Positions 1 through 10,181 of a stretch of DNA of 64,000 nt are shown here, piece after piece (positions within the stretch are counted from its first letter, which is position 1; every line of letters starts with the position of its first letter). The position numbers were made by a program, and so were the translations under genes. The notes beneath the pieces were generated by a model. That model was not told the DNA's origin. It did not search any database and worked only from the letters and a program-made list of their open reading frames with translations. Source of the stretch: Sporocytophaga myxococcoides (lineage in GTDB: Bacteria; Bacteroidota; Bacteroidia; Cytophagales; Cytophagaceae); the NCBI RefSeq assembly GCF_000775915.1, contig NZ_BBLT01000002.1, positions 496,001-560,000 on the forward strand. The letters are read 5' to 3'.

Positions 1-1
1 A

Positions 2-592
2 TATGGCGGTCAAAGGCAATATATTCCTTTAAAGGTAATTGCTGCAGGAGTTATGCCAATTATCTTTGCTCAGTCAATAATGTTTTTGCCAGCAATGGTT
101 GCTTCTATGTTTTCTGATACTAGTGATTTTGCAGGATCGATAGGTGCAACATTTTCAGATTTCACTAGCTGGCAATATAATTTAACATTCGCTGTATTAA
201 TTATCCTGTTTACCTTCTTCTATACAGCCCTATCTGTTAATCCAAATCAGATTGCAGATGATATGAAAAGAAATGGTGGTTTTATCCCTGGTATAAAACC
301 TGGAAAACAAACTTCAGACTACATTGATGATGTTTTGTCTCGAATCACTCTTCCTGGTGCTGTTTTCCTGGCGGCTTTAGCTATACTACCAGCAATTGCA
401 CATGTTGCTGGAGTAACCAGAGATTTTTCGTACTTCTTCGGTGGTACTTCTCTTTTAATAATGGTTGGTGTAGTATTGGATACACTTCAACAAATAGAAA
501 GTTACTTACTGATGAGACATTATGAAGGTATGATGCAATCAGGAAGAATTAAAGGAAGGTCAGAAAATGTAGCGATTTCTTCTTCTAACTAA
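2..592 (+). CDS. secY: Protein translocase subunit SecY (5'-truncated)
   Basis: This is the C-terminal part of the SecY channel of the Sec translocon, which moves unfolded proteins across or into the inner membrane. The reading frame is open from the window edge (first codon at 2), so the start lies upstream. The visible ~196 residues begin with a YGGQRQYIPLK-type segment followed by GVMPIIFAQ, a strongly conserved SecY loop and helix. The late transmembrane helices and the GIKPGKQTSDYI cytosolic segment follow. The stop overlaps the map start by one base, so translation is probably coupled. Identity is certain from motifs and operon position. Confidence 0.97.
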   Translation, partial: YGGQRQYIPLKVIAAGVMPIIFAQSIMFLPAMVASMFSDTSDFAGSIGATFSDFTSWQYNLTFAVLIILFTFFYTALSVNPNQIADDMKRNGGFIPGIKPGKQTSDYIDDVLSRITLPGAVFLAALAILPAIAHVAGVTRDFSYFFGGTSLLIMVGVVLDTLQQIESYLLMRHYEGMMQSGRIKGRSENVAISSSN

Positions 593-1359
593 TGATATAT
601 TATAAAACTGAAGAAGAAATTGATCTAATAAAGAAGAGTGGAGATCTTTTAGGCCGTGTACATGGTGAAATTGCAAAGGCTATCAAGATTGGAGTAACTA
701 CTCAAGAGTTAGATGATTTAGCATATAATTTTATTATTAGTGGTGGAGGGGTTCCTTCTTTTAAAGGGTACAACGGATTTCCTTATACATTGTGTATCTC
801 CGTTAATGAGCAAGTAGTTCATGGTTTCCCAGGGAAGTATGCCTTGAAAGAAGGAGATGTTATATCTGTTGATTGTGGCGTAAATTTAGGTGGATATCAT
901 AGTGATAGTGCTTATACATATGGTATAGGCAAAGTTTCGGAAGATGTCAGGCAATTGTTGGAATTTACAAAGCAATCTTTGTATTTGGGTATTGAAGAAG
1001 CTGTTGTTGGGAAAAGAACAGGTGATATTGGTTTTTCAATACAAAACTTTGTAGAATCTAAAGGATATTCTGTTGTGAGAGAGTTGGTTGGTCATGGTGT
1101 AGGAAAAAAGTTACATGAAGGTCCAGAGGTTCCTAATTACGGTAAAAGAGGTAAAGGCGTTAAGTTGGAAGAGGGTATGGTCATAGCCATTGAACCCATG
1201 ATAAATCTTGGTAAAAAGGAGATCGTTCAAGAAGAAGATGGTTGGACAATTAGAACTAAAGATAGAAAGCCCTCAGCTCATTTTGAACATACCGTTGCCA
1301 TACGAAAAGGAAAAGCTGAAGTATTAACTACATTTAAATACATAGAAGAAGTAATATAA
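592..1359 (+). CDS. map: Type I methionine aminopeptidase
   Basis: It removes the initiator methionine from nascent proteins in the cytosol. At 255 aa it has the normal length of the short bacterial type I enzyme. Visible pita-bread-fold metal ligands are the Asp of VISVDCGVN, the Asp of [10 protein letters not shown], the His of ELVGHGVGK, the Glu of AIEPMIN and a final Glu in HFEHTVAI. The ATG overlaps the secY stop (TAATG), and its own stop overlaps the infA start in the same way. This tight coupling is usual for the distal spc operon in Bacteroidota. Confidence 0.97.
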   Translation: MIYYKTEEEIDLIKKSGDLLGRVHGEIAKAIKIGVTTQELDDLAYNFIISGGGVPSFKGYNGFPYTLCISVNEQVVHGFPGKYALKEGDVISVDCGVNLGGYHSDSAYTYGIGKVSEDVRQLLEFTKQSLYLGIEEAVVGKRTGDIGFSIQNFVESKGYSVVRELVGHGVGKKLHEGPEVPNYGKRGKGVKLEEGMVIAIEPMINLGKKEIVQEEDGWTIRTKDRKPSAHFEHTVAIRKGKAEVLTTFKYIEEVI

Positions 1360-1577
1360 TGGCAAAACAGTCCTCGATAGAGCAAGATGGAACAATAGTA
1401 GAAGCATTGTCTAATGCTATGTTTAAAGTAGAGTTGGAAAATGGACATCAGGTTATCGCTCATATTTCTGGTAAAATGAGAATGAACTATATAAAAATTT
1501 TACCAGGTGATAAAATACGTTTGGAAATGTCTCCATACGATCTTTCAAAAGGAAGAATTGTATATAGATATAAATAG
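1359..1577 (+). CDS. infA: Translation initiation factor IF-1
   Basis: A 72-aa single OB-fold protein that binds the A site of the 30S subunit during initiation. The order [24 protein letters not shown], then a [19 protein letters not shown] segment and [13 protein letters not shown], is the textbook IF-1 pattern. It starts on the ATG that overlaps the map stop codon. It sits between map and rpmJ as in most bacteria. Confidence 0.97.
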   Translation: MAKQSSIEQDGTIVEALSNAMFKVELENGHQVIAHISGKMRMNYIKILPGDKIRLEMSPYDLSKGRIVYRYK

Positions 1578-1611
1578 GTTTTAGCGAATAGCTACTTAAA
1601 TTTATCAAAAA

Positions 1612-1728
1612 ATGAAAGTTAAAGCATCTATTAAGAAAAGAAGTGCTGATTGTAAAGTAATCAGAAGAAATGGGAAACTTTACGTTATCAATAAAAAGAA
1701 CCCAAGATTTAAACAAAGACAAGGTTAA
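1612..1728 (+). CDS. rpmJ: 50S ribosomal protein L36 (zinc-free type)
   Basis: A 38-aa protein reading [15 protein letters not shown] at the start and ending NPRFKQRQG. It is the smallest large-subunit protein and binds 23S rRNA. Of the four zinc ligands of C+ L36 (Cys11, Cys14, Cys27, His32), only Cys14 is left. The others are Ser, Asn and Arg, so this is a C- (zinc-independent) form. It lies 34 bp after infA and 11 bp before rpsM. Confidence 0.95.
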   Translation: MKVKASIKKRSADCKVIRRNGKLYVINKKNPRFKQRQG

Positions 1729-1739
1729 TAATTATTACT

Positions 1740-2117
1740 ATGGCTAGAATTTCAGGTGTAGATATTCCGGATAACAAACGCGGGGAAGTTTCATTAACTT
1801 ATATTTACGGTATAGGTAGAAAATCTGCTCAATTTATTTTAACAAAGGCAGGCGTTAATTGGGATAAAAAAGCTAGTGAGTGGACCGAAGAGGAATCAAC
1901 TGCAATTAGGAATATTATTGGTGCTGAGTTTAAAGTTGAAGGAGTTCTTAAATCAGAAGTTCAACTAAGCATTAAACGTTTATTGGATATTGGATGTTAC
2001 AGAGGCTTAAGACATCGTAAAGGACTTCCAGTTAGAGGGCAAAGAACTAAGAATAATTGCCGAACTCGTAAAGGTAAACGTAAAACAGTGGCTAACAAGA
2101 AAAAAGCTACTAAATAA
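1740..2117 (+). CDS. rpsM: 30S ribosomal protein S13
   Basis: A 125-aa small-subunit head protein that contacts the P-site tRNA and forms bridges to the large subunit. The N-terminus [20 protein letters not shown], the helix-two-turn-helix YGIGRKSA and the basic C-terminal tail [20 protein letters not shown] are diagnostic. It is followed by rpsK after 28 bp. Confidence 0.97.
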   Translation: MARISGVDIPDNKRGEVSLTYIYGIGRKSAQFILTKAGVNWDKKASEWTEEESTAIRNIIGAEFKVEGVLKSEVQLSIKRLLDIGCYRGLRHRKGLPVRGQRTKNNCRTRKGKRKTVANKKKATK

Positions 2118-2145
2118 TAAATAAATATCTAGATAGATAAATTAT

Positions 2146-2553
2146 ATGGCTCAACAACAACAAGCAGGCAAAAGAAAGGATAAAGCCAAAAAGAGAGTAG
2201 TAGTTGTAGAATCTACAGGTCAGGCTCATATTAAGGCTAGCTTTAACAACATCATTATTTCCATCACTAACAATGCAGGTCAAGTAATCTCTTGGGCTTC
2301 TGCAGGAAAAATGGGTTTTAAAGGTTCTAAAAAGAATACTCCTTATGCTGCCCAAGTAGCTGCTCAGAATTGTGCCCAGGTAGCATTTGATTTAGGATTA
2401 AGAAAGGTAGAAGTTTTCGTTAAAGGACCTGGTTCTGGAAGAGAATCTGCAATCAGAACTATTCAAAATGCTGGTATCGAGGTATCGATTATTAAAGATG
2501 TAACTCCTCTACCGCATAATGGATGCAGACCTCCAAAGAAGAGAAGAGTTTAA
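2146..2553 (+). CDS. rpsK: 30S ribosomal protein S11
   Basis: A 135-aa platform protein of the small subunit, near the mRNA exit. After a basic N-terminal extension, the core shows [43 protein letters not shown] and the conserved C-terminus [18 protein letters not shown]. The N-terminal ~18 residues ([15 protein letters not shown]) are longer than in E. coli, as usual in Bacteroidota. Confidence 0.97.
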   Translation: MAQQQQAGKRKDKAKKRVVVVESTGQAHIKASFNNIIISITNNAGQVISWASAGKMGFKGSKKNTPYAAQVAAQNCAQVAFDLGLRKVEVFVKGPGSGRESAIRTIQNAGIEVSIIKDVTPLPHNGCRPPKKRRV

Positions 2554-2614
2554 TTACAGTCTAAAGGTTAATTCCTTTTACTTTTAAGTATTTAAAATAA
2601 ATAATTGTTCAGAA

Positions 2615-3220
2615 ATGGCAAGATATACAGGCCCGAAAACAAAAATTTCAAGAAAATTCGGAGAACCGATCTTAGGAGCGAGTAAGGCATTACAAAAGAA
2701 GAGCTATCCTCCTGGCATGCACGGTAGAGGAAGAAGAAAAAAGCAATCTGAGTATGCTGTTCAGCTTGCTGCTAAGCAAAAAGCAAAGTATACTTATGGT
2801 GTATTGGAGAGACAATTTTCTAATACATTTGATAAAGCTGCCAGAATGGGTGGTGTTACTGGTGAGAACCTACTTAAGCTTCTTGAATCAAGGCTTGATA
2901 ATGTTATCTATAGATTGGGGATTGCCCCATCAAGAAGAGCAGCTAGGCAGTTGGTATTGCACCATCACATAATTGTTAACGGAGATGTTGTTAACATTCC
3001 GAGTTTCTCTGTGAAACCTGGTGATATAGTAGCTGTTAGAGAGAAATCAAAATCTTTAGAAGTCATAACTGCAAGTCTATCTGCTAAAGGTGGAAAAAAG
3101 TTTGCATGGTTTGAGTGGGATAGCAATTCAATGACTGGTAAGTATATAAACTATCCTCAAAGAGAGGAAATACCTGAGAATATTCAGGAACAGCTTATAG
3201 TCGAGCTTTATTCCAAATAA
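2615..3220 (+). CDS. rpsD: 30S ribosomal protein S4
   Basis: A 201-aa primary 16S rRNA binding protein. The N-terminus [19 protein letters not shown] is the Bacteroidota form. The Cys cluster of zinc-binding S4 is absent, and an S4 RNA-binding domain follows at about residues 92-155 ([20 protein letters not shown]). The preceding gap of about 60 bp is AT-rich with no clear terminator, so it is probably read through from rpsK. Confidence 0.97.
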   Translation: MARYTGPKTKISRKFGEPILGASKALQKKSYPPGMHGRGRRKKQSEYAVQLAAKQKAKYTYGVLERQFSNTFDKAARMGGVTGENLLKLLESRLDNVIYRLGIAPSRRAARQLVLHHHIIVNGDVVNIPSFSVKPGDIVAVREKSKSLEVITASLSAKGGKKFAWFEWDSNSMTGKYINYPQREEIPENIQEQLIVELYSK

Positions 3221-3270
3221 TATATTGTTTTATATTTTCTTTTTATCGGATCCAAAAGAAATAACGGAAT

Positions 3271-4260
3271 ATGTCAATATTAGCATTTCAAATGCCTGAG
3301 AAGGTTGTAATGGAAAAAGCAGACGATTTTCATGGTCTGTTTGAATTTAAACCTCTCGAAAAGGGCTATGGAGTAACGATAGGTAACGCTCTTAGAAGAA
3401 TTTTGCTTTCTTCTTTGGAGGGTTATGCTGTAACAGGAATTAAAATTCCAGGAGTTCTTCATGAGTTTTCTACAATAGAAGGTGTAATGGAAGATGTATC
3501 AGAAATTATCTTAAATCTTAAAATGGTAAGATTTAAAAAGATTGCTGATACAAATGAAAGTAAAATTGTAGTTTCCCTAAAGAAGCAAGAAGTTTTTAAA
3601 GCTGGAGATATAGGTAAATTTACTTCATCATTTCAGATTTTAAATCCTGAGCATGTAATATGCCATCTTGATAATTCTGTTAGTATGGATGTTGAACTTA
3701 CTCTTGAGAAAGGTAGAGGATACGTTCCGGCAGAAGAAAATAAGCCAGCTGAACAAGTGTTTGGTTTTATTCCAATTGATGCAATTTTTACGCCTATAAA
3801 AAATGTCAAGTATAGCGTAGAGAATACAAGGGTTGAACAAAAGACTGACTATGAGAAATTGATTCTTGATATCGAGACCGATGGCTCTATTCATCCAGAA
3901 GATGCATTAAAAGGTGCTGCCAATATTCTTATTAAGCACTTCATGTTGTTCTCTGATCAAACTATGACTTTTGAAACGGCAAAGCCGGACGAAGAAGAGA
4001 CTGTAGACGAGGAGCTATTGCACATGAGGAAATTATTAAAGACACCAATTTCTGAGTTAGATTTGTCAGTAAGGGCTTATAATTGTCTTAAAGCAGCAGA
4101 TATTAAATCTCTAGGAGATTTAGCAGCTTTAGATATTTCAGATATGATGAAATTTAGAAATTTCGGTAAAAAATCATTAGCTGAATTAGAAGCTTTAATT
4201 GCCGATAAAAACCTAACATTTGGGATGGATTTGGCTAAGTATAAACTTGATGAAGATTAA
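3271..4260 (+). CDS. rpoA: DNA-directed RNA polymerase subunit alpha
   Basis: A 329-aa alpha subunit. The N-terminal dimerisation domain (residues ~1-235) contains [23 protein letters not shown] in two conserved pieces, which is the assembly surface for beta and beta prime. After an acidic linker (DEEETVDEE), the C-terminal helix-hairpin domain (~260-320) shows [19 protein letters not shown] and [12 protein letters not shown], the UP-element and activator contact region. It ends six bases before rplQ. Confidence 0.98.
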   Translation: MSILAFQMPEKVVMEKADDFHGLFEFKPLEKGYGVTIGNALRRILLSSLEGYAVTGIKIPGVLHEFSTIEGVMEDVSEIILNLKMVRFKKIADTNESKIVVSLKKQEVFKAGDIGKFTSSFQILNPEHVICHLDNSVSMDVELTLEKGRGYVPAEENKPAEQVFGFIPIDAIFTPIKNVKYSVENTRVEQKTDYEKLILDIETDGSIHPEDALKGAANILIKHFMLFSDQTMTFETAKPDEEETVDEELLHMRKLLKTPISELDLSVRAYNCLKAADIKSLGDLAALDISDMMKFRNFGKKSLAELEALIADKNLTFGMDLAKYKLDED

Positions 4261-4265
4261 TTACA

Positions 4266-4793
4266 ATGCGACACGGTAAAAAAGATAACCATTTGGGGAG
4301 AACCCATAGTCATAGAAAGGCTTTACTTTCAAATCTAGCCTCTTCTCTAATTATTAGTAAAAGAATTTCAACTACAGTTGCAAAAGCTAAAGCTTTGAGA
4401 AAGTATGTTGAGCCTCTAATTACAAAAGCAAAAGATGATACTACACATTCTAGAAGGGTTGTGTTTTCTTATCTTCAGAATAAAGATTCTGTAAGCACTT
4501 TATTCTCTGACGTAATTGAAAAGGTTTCAAATCGTCCAGGTGGATATACAAGAATCCTTCGTACTGGAAATAGATTAGGTGATAATGCAGAAATGTGTAT
4601 CATTGAATTAGTTGATTTCAATGAACTTTACACTAAATCTTCTGCAAAAGAGGCTGGAAAAGCTAAAACTAGGAGAAGTAGAAAATCTTCTAAGGCTGGT
4701 GAAGCAGTTGTTGAAGCTAAATCTAAAGCTAAAGTTGAAAAATCTACTGAAAGTAAGTCAAGTGATAATACAGAAGCTAAAGACAGCGAATAA
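4266..4793 (+). CDS. rplQ: 50S ribosomal protein L17
   Basis: The core (residues 1-~120; [28 protein letters not shown]-like segment, [22 protein letters not shown]) is standard L17 near the peptide exit tunnel. The remaining ~55 residues form a Lys/Ser/Ala/Glu-rich, probably disordered tail. E. coli L17 is 127 aa, so the 175-aa length is due to this tail, which is common in Bacteroidota. It is the last gene before a strong terminator, closing the ribosomal operon. Confidence 0.96.
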   Translation: MRHGKKDNHLGRTHSHRKALLSNLASSLIISKRISTTVAKAKALRKYVEPLITKAKDDTTHSRRVVFSYLQNKDSVSTLFSDVIEKVSNRPGGYTRILRTGNRLGDNAEMCIIELVDFNELYTKSSAKEAGKAKTRRSRKSSKAGEAVVEAKSKAKVEKSTESKSSDNTEAKDSE

Positions 4794-4820
4794 TATAGCT
4801 ATTTTAAAATAGTATAAATA

Positions 4821-4858
4821 AAAAAAGGATTTGACTTTTGTCAAATCCTTTTTTTATT
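4821..4858 (+). terminator. Rho-independent terminator after rplQ
   Basis: A perfect stem AAAGGATTTGAC / GTCAAATCCTTT closes a TTTT loop and runs directly into a T-rich tract. It ends the ribosomal operon 28 bp after the rplQ stop. Adenines on the other side of the stem would let it work in both directions. Confidence 0.93.
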
Positions 4859-4878
4859 TTGCGCAAATATATTCCTCA

Positions 4879-5979
4879 ATGAAATACAACACTCGCAAGG
4901 AGGCCCTCCTTGTTCTTGAAGATGGCACTCTATATAAAGGCCTAGCCGTAGGTAAAATTGGTACAACCAGAGGCGAAATCTGTTTTAATACAGGAATGAC
5001 AGGGTACCAGGAGATTTATACTGACCCCTCTTATTATGGTCAGATTATTGTGAATACTACTGCTCACATAGGAAATTATGGTGTTGTGAATGAAGAGCAA
5101 GAGTCTGATTCTGTGAAATTTAGTGGACTTGTCTGCAAAACTTTTTCAGATATTTACTCGCGAAAAAGTGGAGAAGGGACACTTCAGGAGTACTTTGTAA
5201 GAAACAATATTGTTGGTATAAGTGAGATAGACACCAGAGAGCTAGTAAGGCATATCCGAAGTAAGGGAGGGATGAATGCAATTATTTCTTCTGAAATACT
5301 TGATGCTGAACAACTACTTGCTGAGGTAAAGAATATTCCATCAATGAGTGGATTAGAATTGTCAAGTAAAGTAAGTACACCAAATGCATATTATGCGGGT
5401 GATGAAAATGCTTCCTTAAAAGTTGCAGTTCTCGATTTAGGGATTAAAAAAAGTATTTTAAATAATTTTACAAGTAGAGACGTATTTTGTAAGGTATTTC
5501 CTGCAACTACTTCTTTTGAGGAAATGCAAGAATGGGGACCTGATGGTTATTTTATATCAAATGGACCCGGTGATCCAGCTGCGACTATATATGCAATAGA
5601 AACTGTTAAGAAGATCTTGAATTTTGATTTACCTCTATTTGGTATTTGTCTAGGGCATCAGATTTTGGCTGAAGCTAATGGAATTCCTACTTACAAAATG
5701 CACCATGGCCATAGAGGATTAAATCATCCTGTTAAGAATCTACTTACTGGTAAAAGTGAGATTACTTCACAAAACCATGGATTTAGTGTAGATGCTGAAG
5801 CGGTTAAAACTAGTGAAACAGTTGAGGTTACTCATATCAATCTTAACGATAATACGGTAGAGGGGATTAGAATTAAAAATAAAAAGGCGTTTTCAGTTCA
5901 GTATCATCCTGAGTCGTCCCCAGGACCGCATGACTCCCATTACTTATTTGAGGAATTTATTTCATTACTTAGAAAATAA
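4879..5979 (+). CDS. carA: Carbamoyl-phosphate synthase small subunit
   Basis: The glutamine amidotransferase subunit of carbamoyl-phosphate synthase. It hydrolyses glutamine to feed ammonia to CarB for arginine and pyrimidine synthesis. At 366 aa, the N-terminal domain (LVLEDGTLYKG; FNTGMTGYQEIYTDPSY) precedes a class I GATase domain with nucleophile Cys in FGICLGHQIL and the His-Glu pair in YHPESSPGPHDS. ATG 4879 (MKYNTRKEA) is chosen because an in-frame upstream TTG lies inside the terminator stem. No carB is adjacent. Confidence 0.96.
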   Translation: MKYNTRKEALLVLEDGTLYKGLAVGKIGTTRGEICFNTGMTGYQEIYTDPSYYGQIIVNTTAHIGNYGVVNEEQESDSVKFSGLVCKTFSDIYSRKSGEGTLQEYFVRNNIVGISEIDTRELVRHIRSKGGMNAIISSEILDAEQLLAEVKNIPSMSGLELSSKVSTPNAYYAGDENASLKVAVLDLGIKKSILNNFTSRDVFCKVFPATTSFEEMQEWGPDGYFISNGPGDPAATIYAIETVKKILNFDLPLFGICLGHQILAEANGIPTYKMHHGHRGLNHPVKNLLTGKSEITSQNHGFSVDAEAVKTSETVEVTHINLNDNTVEGIRIKNKKAFSVQYHPESSPGPHDSHYLFEEFISLLRK

Positions 5980-5991
5980 ATTTTTAATTAA

Positions 5992-7293
<1,302 letters not shown>

Positions 7294-7298
7294 TATTG

Positions 7299-7329
7299 AA
7301 AGTCCCTTGAGAAAGGGACTTTTTTTTTA
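7299..7329 (+). terminator. Rho-independent terminator after eno
   Basis: The stem AAGTCCCTT / AAGGGACTT with a short GAGA-type loop is followed by nine T residues. It starts a few bases after the enolase stop. Confidence 0.93.
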
Positions 7330-7374
7330 CCCTCTCATTTTCTATTTTTAGCAAAATATCTTCTGTAAAAAATC

Positions 7375-7668
7375 ATGTTATCAAAACTTCCGCCATTTAC
7401 TAAGAACTTCTTTTTTATTTCAAGTATCATTTTTTTAATATGGATGATATTTTTCGATTCTAATGATTTTATTAATCAGTTTAGAGCTAGCCGAAAAATT
7501 AAAGATTTGGATGGTCAGAAAGTATTTTATGAAGAAAAGATAGAAGAAGTGAAGAAAGAGCGGGAAGCACTTTTTAATAACCCTAAAGAATTGGAAAGAT
7601 TTGCCCGTGAAAATTATTTAATGAAAAAGAAGAACGAGGATGTTTTTATCATCGTAGATGAAGAATAA
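7375..7668 (+). CDS. Septum formation initiator, DivIC/FtsB-like
   Basis: A 97-aa bitopic membrane protein. It has a short cytoplasmic N-terminus, one transmembrane helix (about residues 11-28), a coiled coil (about 38-65) and a FARENYLMKKKNEDVFIIVDE tail in which NPKELERFARENYLM is the family hallmark. FtsB/DivIC partners with FtsL/FtsQ at the division septum. It lies directly upstream of a PBP1a gene, which fits a cell-envelope role. A near-consensus -7 box (TATTTTTA) lies about 25 bp upstream. Confidence 0.85.
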   Translation: MLSKLPPFTKNFFFISSIIFLIWMIFFDSNDFINQFRASRKIKDLDGQKVFYEEKIEEVKKEREALFNNPKELERFARENYLMKKKNEDVFIIVDEE

Positions 7669-7715
7669 ATTTCGAACAATAACACACATTAAGATTAGAA
7701 GTTAGTTGCGGGGTC

Positions 7716-10007
7716 ATGGAGAATACCAGGAAGTTTGATTATCAACAATTAGCCAAATACATTTGGATTATAGGGGGCGGAGTTCTTTATTATATAATTG
7801 GATTTGTAATATTGTTGCAAATTAACTTTTTATGGCTGTTTGGACAGATTCCAGGCATTGATGATCTTGAAAATCCCTCTTCAGATCAAGCTTCAGAAAT
7901 TTATTCAGCAGATAATATTCTATTAGGTAAATATTTCAGGGAGAACAGAAGTCCAGTTGATTTAACCCATATATCTCCCAATGTTATTAAGGCCCTGATA
8001 TCAACTGAAGATGTACGATTTTATGAACATTCGGGAATAGACGCCAAAGGATTTTTCGCAATATTCTGGTATATGGTCAGAGGTGATCAACGAGGCTCGA
8101 GCACATTGAGTCAGCAATTGGCTAAAAACCTTTTTAAAACTAGAAATGATGAATTTCAAGGAATACTTGGCTCTGTACCCATAATTAATGTCCTTTTGTA
8201 TAAGGCCAAAGAGTGGATGTTGGCAATAAAGTTAGAACGAAATTATACAAAAGAGGAAATTATAAATATGTACCTGAATACTGTTGATTTCGGAAGTAAT
8301 GCTTTCGGAATTAAAGTAGCAGCAAGGACATTTTTTAATACGTCACCAGATAGCCTCACAATAGAACAATCTGCGACTTTGATAGGGGCATTAAAAGCAA
8401 CTACTCTTTACAATCCGGTGTTCAGACCTGAAAATTCTTTGGAGAGAAGAAATGTTGTACTTGATTTGATGGTTCAGAATAAAGTTCTTGATGCAAAAGA
8501 TTACGATTCCATAAGAAAAATTCCATTGAAAGTAGATTTCAAAGTAGAAAATTCCATAGATGGCATTGCGACATATTTCAGAGGAGTTTTAAATAAATAC
8601 TTATTGAAGTGGTGTAAGGAGAACGGAAAAGATTTGTACGGCGATGGATTGAGGATTTACACTACAATTGATTCAAGAATGCAAAAGCATGCGGAAGATG
8701 CTGTTGGAGAGCATATGAAAGTTGTTCAAAAAAAGTTTTTTGAACATTGGAAAGGGCAAAATCCTTGGAGATATGAAAATAAAAAAGAAATTACCACCTT
8801 TATTGAGGAGGTTTCTAAAAGGACATCGACCTATAAAATGCTTGTTAAGAAATTTGGAGAAGGTCATGATTCCATAAATATTGTGATGAATACACCTGTA
8901 AAAATGACTGTATTCAGCTGGGATGGGGAGAAAGATACAATAATGAGTCCTATAGATTCTTTAAAGTATTACAAGCATTTTCTTCATTCTGGATTTATGT
9001 CGATGGATCCTTCAAGTGGTGAAATTAAAGCATGGGTTGGAGGAATTAATTACAAATACTTTAAATATGACCATGTAAAACAAGGAAGAAGACAGCCTGG
9101 TAGTTCTTTTAAGCCTTTTGTTTATGCAGCTGCTATTGAGAAGGGGTACACACCTTGCTATCTGTTGCCAGACGCGCCAATTACCTTTAGATATGAAGAA
9201 AAAGGTGAAATGAAAACCTGGTCACCGAAAAACGCAGATTGGATATTTACAGGTGATAGTATGACTTTAAGACAGGCTATGGGGCGTTCTATTAATTCAG
9301 TAGCAGCACAGGTTCTAAAATTAATTGGTATTGATGCTGTTATTAATGAAGCAAAAAAATTAGGAATTACAAGTAAGCTTGAACCGGTTCCATCTATTTG
9401 TCTTGGTTCCAGTGATGTAAGTGTCTATGAAATGGTAGGGGCCTACAGTGCTTTTGTAAATAGCGGGGTCTGGGTAGAGCCATATTTTATTTCAAGAATA
9501 GAAGACCGTAATGGAAATATTCTTCATGAAGTAATTCCTAAAACCCGAGATGCGCTATCTGAAGATGTAGCATATGTAATGGTACATATGCTGAAAGGAG
9601 GAGTTGAAGAAAGAGGAGGCACCTCTCAAGCTTTATTTAAATACAATATTTTTAGAGGAAATGAGGTTGGGGGGAAGACAGGAACAACTTCTAATCACTC
9701 TGATGGCTGGTATATGGGCATTACAAAAAATTTGGTTTCAGGTGTATGGGTAGGAGGAGAAGATAGAAGTATTCACTTTAGAACTTCGCAATTGGGAGAA
9801 GGGTCAAAAATTGCACTGCCAATATTTGGCCTCTACATGGAAAAAGTATATGCTGATGAAAGTTTAAATATCCCTAAAGGTTATTTCAAACGACCTAAAA
9901 AATTGTCTATTAACATAAGTTGTCCTCCCAGACCAGAGCCAGTATTAGCAGATAGTATTGCATCTGATTCGCTATTGGAAGTAGAAGACCAAGAAGGTTT
10001 TTATTAA
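7716..10007 (+). CDS. Class A penicillin-binding protein (PBP1a type)
   Basis: A bifunctional peptidoglycan glycosyltransferase/transpeptidase of 763 aa, anchored by one N-terminal helix (about 15-42). The GT51 domain has the catalytic Glu in STEDVRFYEHSG (E98) and the motif RGSSTLSQQLAKNL. The transpeptidase domain has the active-site SSFK (463-466), SIN, and KTGT beginning at K654. It polymerises glycan and cross-links stem peptides in the periplasm. The gene follows the DivIC-like gene after 47 bp and is probably in one transcript with it. Confidence 0.95.
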   Translation: MENTRKFDYQQLAKYIWIIGGGVLYYIIGFVILLQINFLWLFGQIPGIDDLENPSSDQASEIYSADNILLGKYFRENRSPVDLTHISPNVIKALISTEDVRFYEHSGIDAKGFFAIFWYMVRGDQRGSSTLSQQLAKNLFKTRNDEFQGILGSVPIINVLLYKAKEWMLAIKLERNYTKEEIINMYLNTVDFGSNAFGIKVAARTFFNTSPDSLTIEQSATLIGALKATTLYNPVFRPENSLERRNVVLDLMVQNKVLDAKDYDSIRKIPLKVDFKVENSIDGIATYFRGVLNKYLLKWCKENGKDLYGDGLRIYTTIDSRMQKHAEDAVGEHMKVVQKKFFEHWKGQNPWRYENKKEITTFIEEVSKRTSTYKMLVKKFGEGHDSINIVMNTPVKMTVFSWDGEKDTIMSPIDSLKYYKHFLHSGFMSMDPSSGEIKAWVGGINYKYFKYDHVKQGRRQPGSSFKPFVYAAAIEKGYTPCYLLPDAPITFRYEEKGEMKTWSPKNADWIFTGDSMTLRQAMGRSINSVAAQVLKLIGIDAVINEAKKLGITSKLEPVPSICLGSSDVSVYEMVGAYSAFVNSGVWVEPYFISRIEDRNGNILHEVIPKTRDALSEDVAYVMVHMLKGGVEERGGTSQALFKYNIFRGNEVGGKTGTTSNHSDGWYMGITKNLVSGVWVGGEDRSIHFRTSQLGEGSKIALPIFGLYMEKVYADESLNIPKGYFKRPKKLSINISCPPRPEPVLADSIASDSLLEVEDQEGFY

Positions 10008-10181
10008 ACTTGGCAGTAATGTTAAATTTTTCCCTTTAATAGTACAATTTTTTAAAGGATATTTCCTTTTTTAATTGTTAAGAATGAGTTAATTTCGCTT
10101 TTTGTTGGTAGATTTTGTCCAGTTTTGATGGTTTCTAGTTGTAAGTCTACCAATTTAAAATTTTTAACGATTAATCTCACT

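Noticed and set aside
1278-1722. Minus-strand open frames over infA and rpmJ
   Set aside because: They overlap essential ribosomal genes on the other strand and show no family motifs.
4831-4878. Upstream in-frame TTG start for carA
   Set aside because: It lies in the stem of the rplQ terminator, and the family N-terminus begins at ATG 4879.
10125-10181. N-terminal extension of the OmpA protein
   Set aside because: The extension precedes a perfect signal peptide beginning at 10182 and would spoil export.
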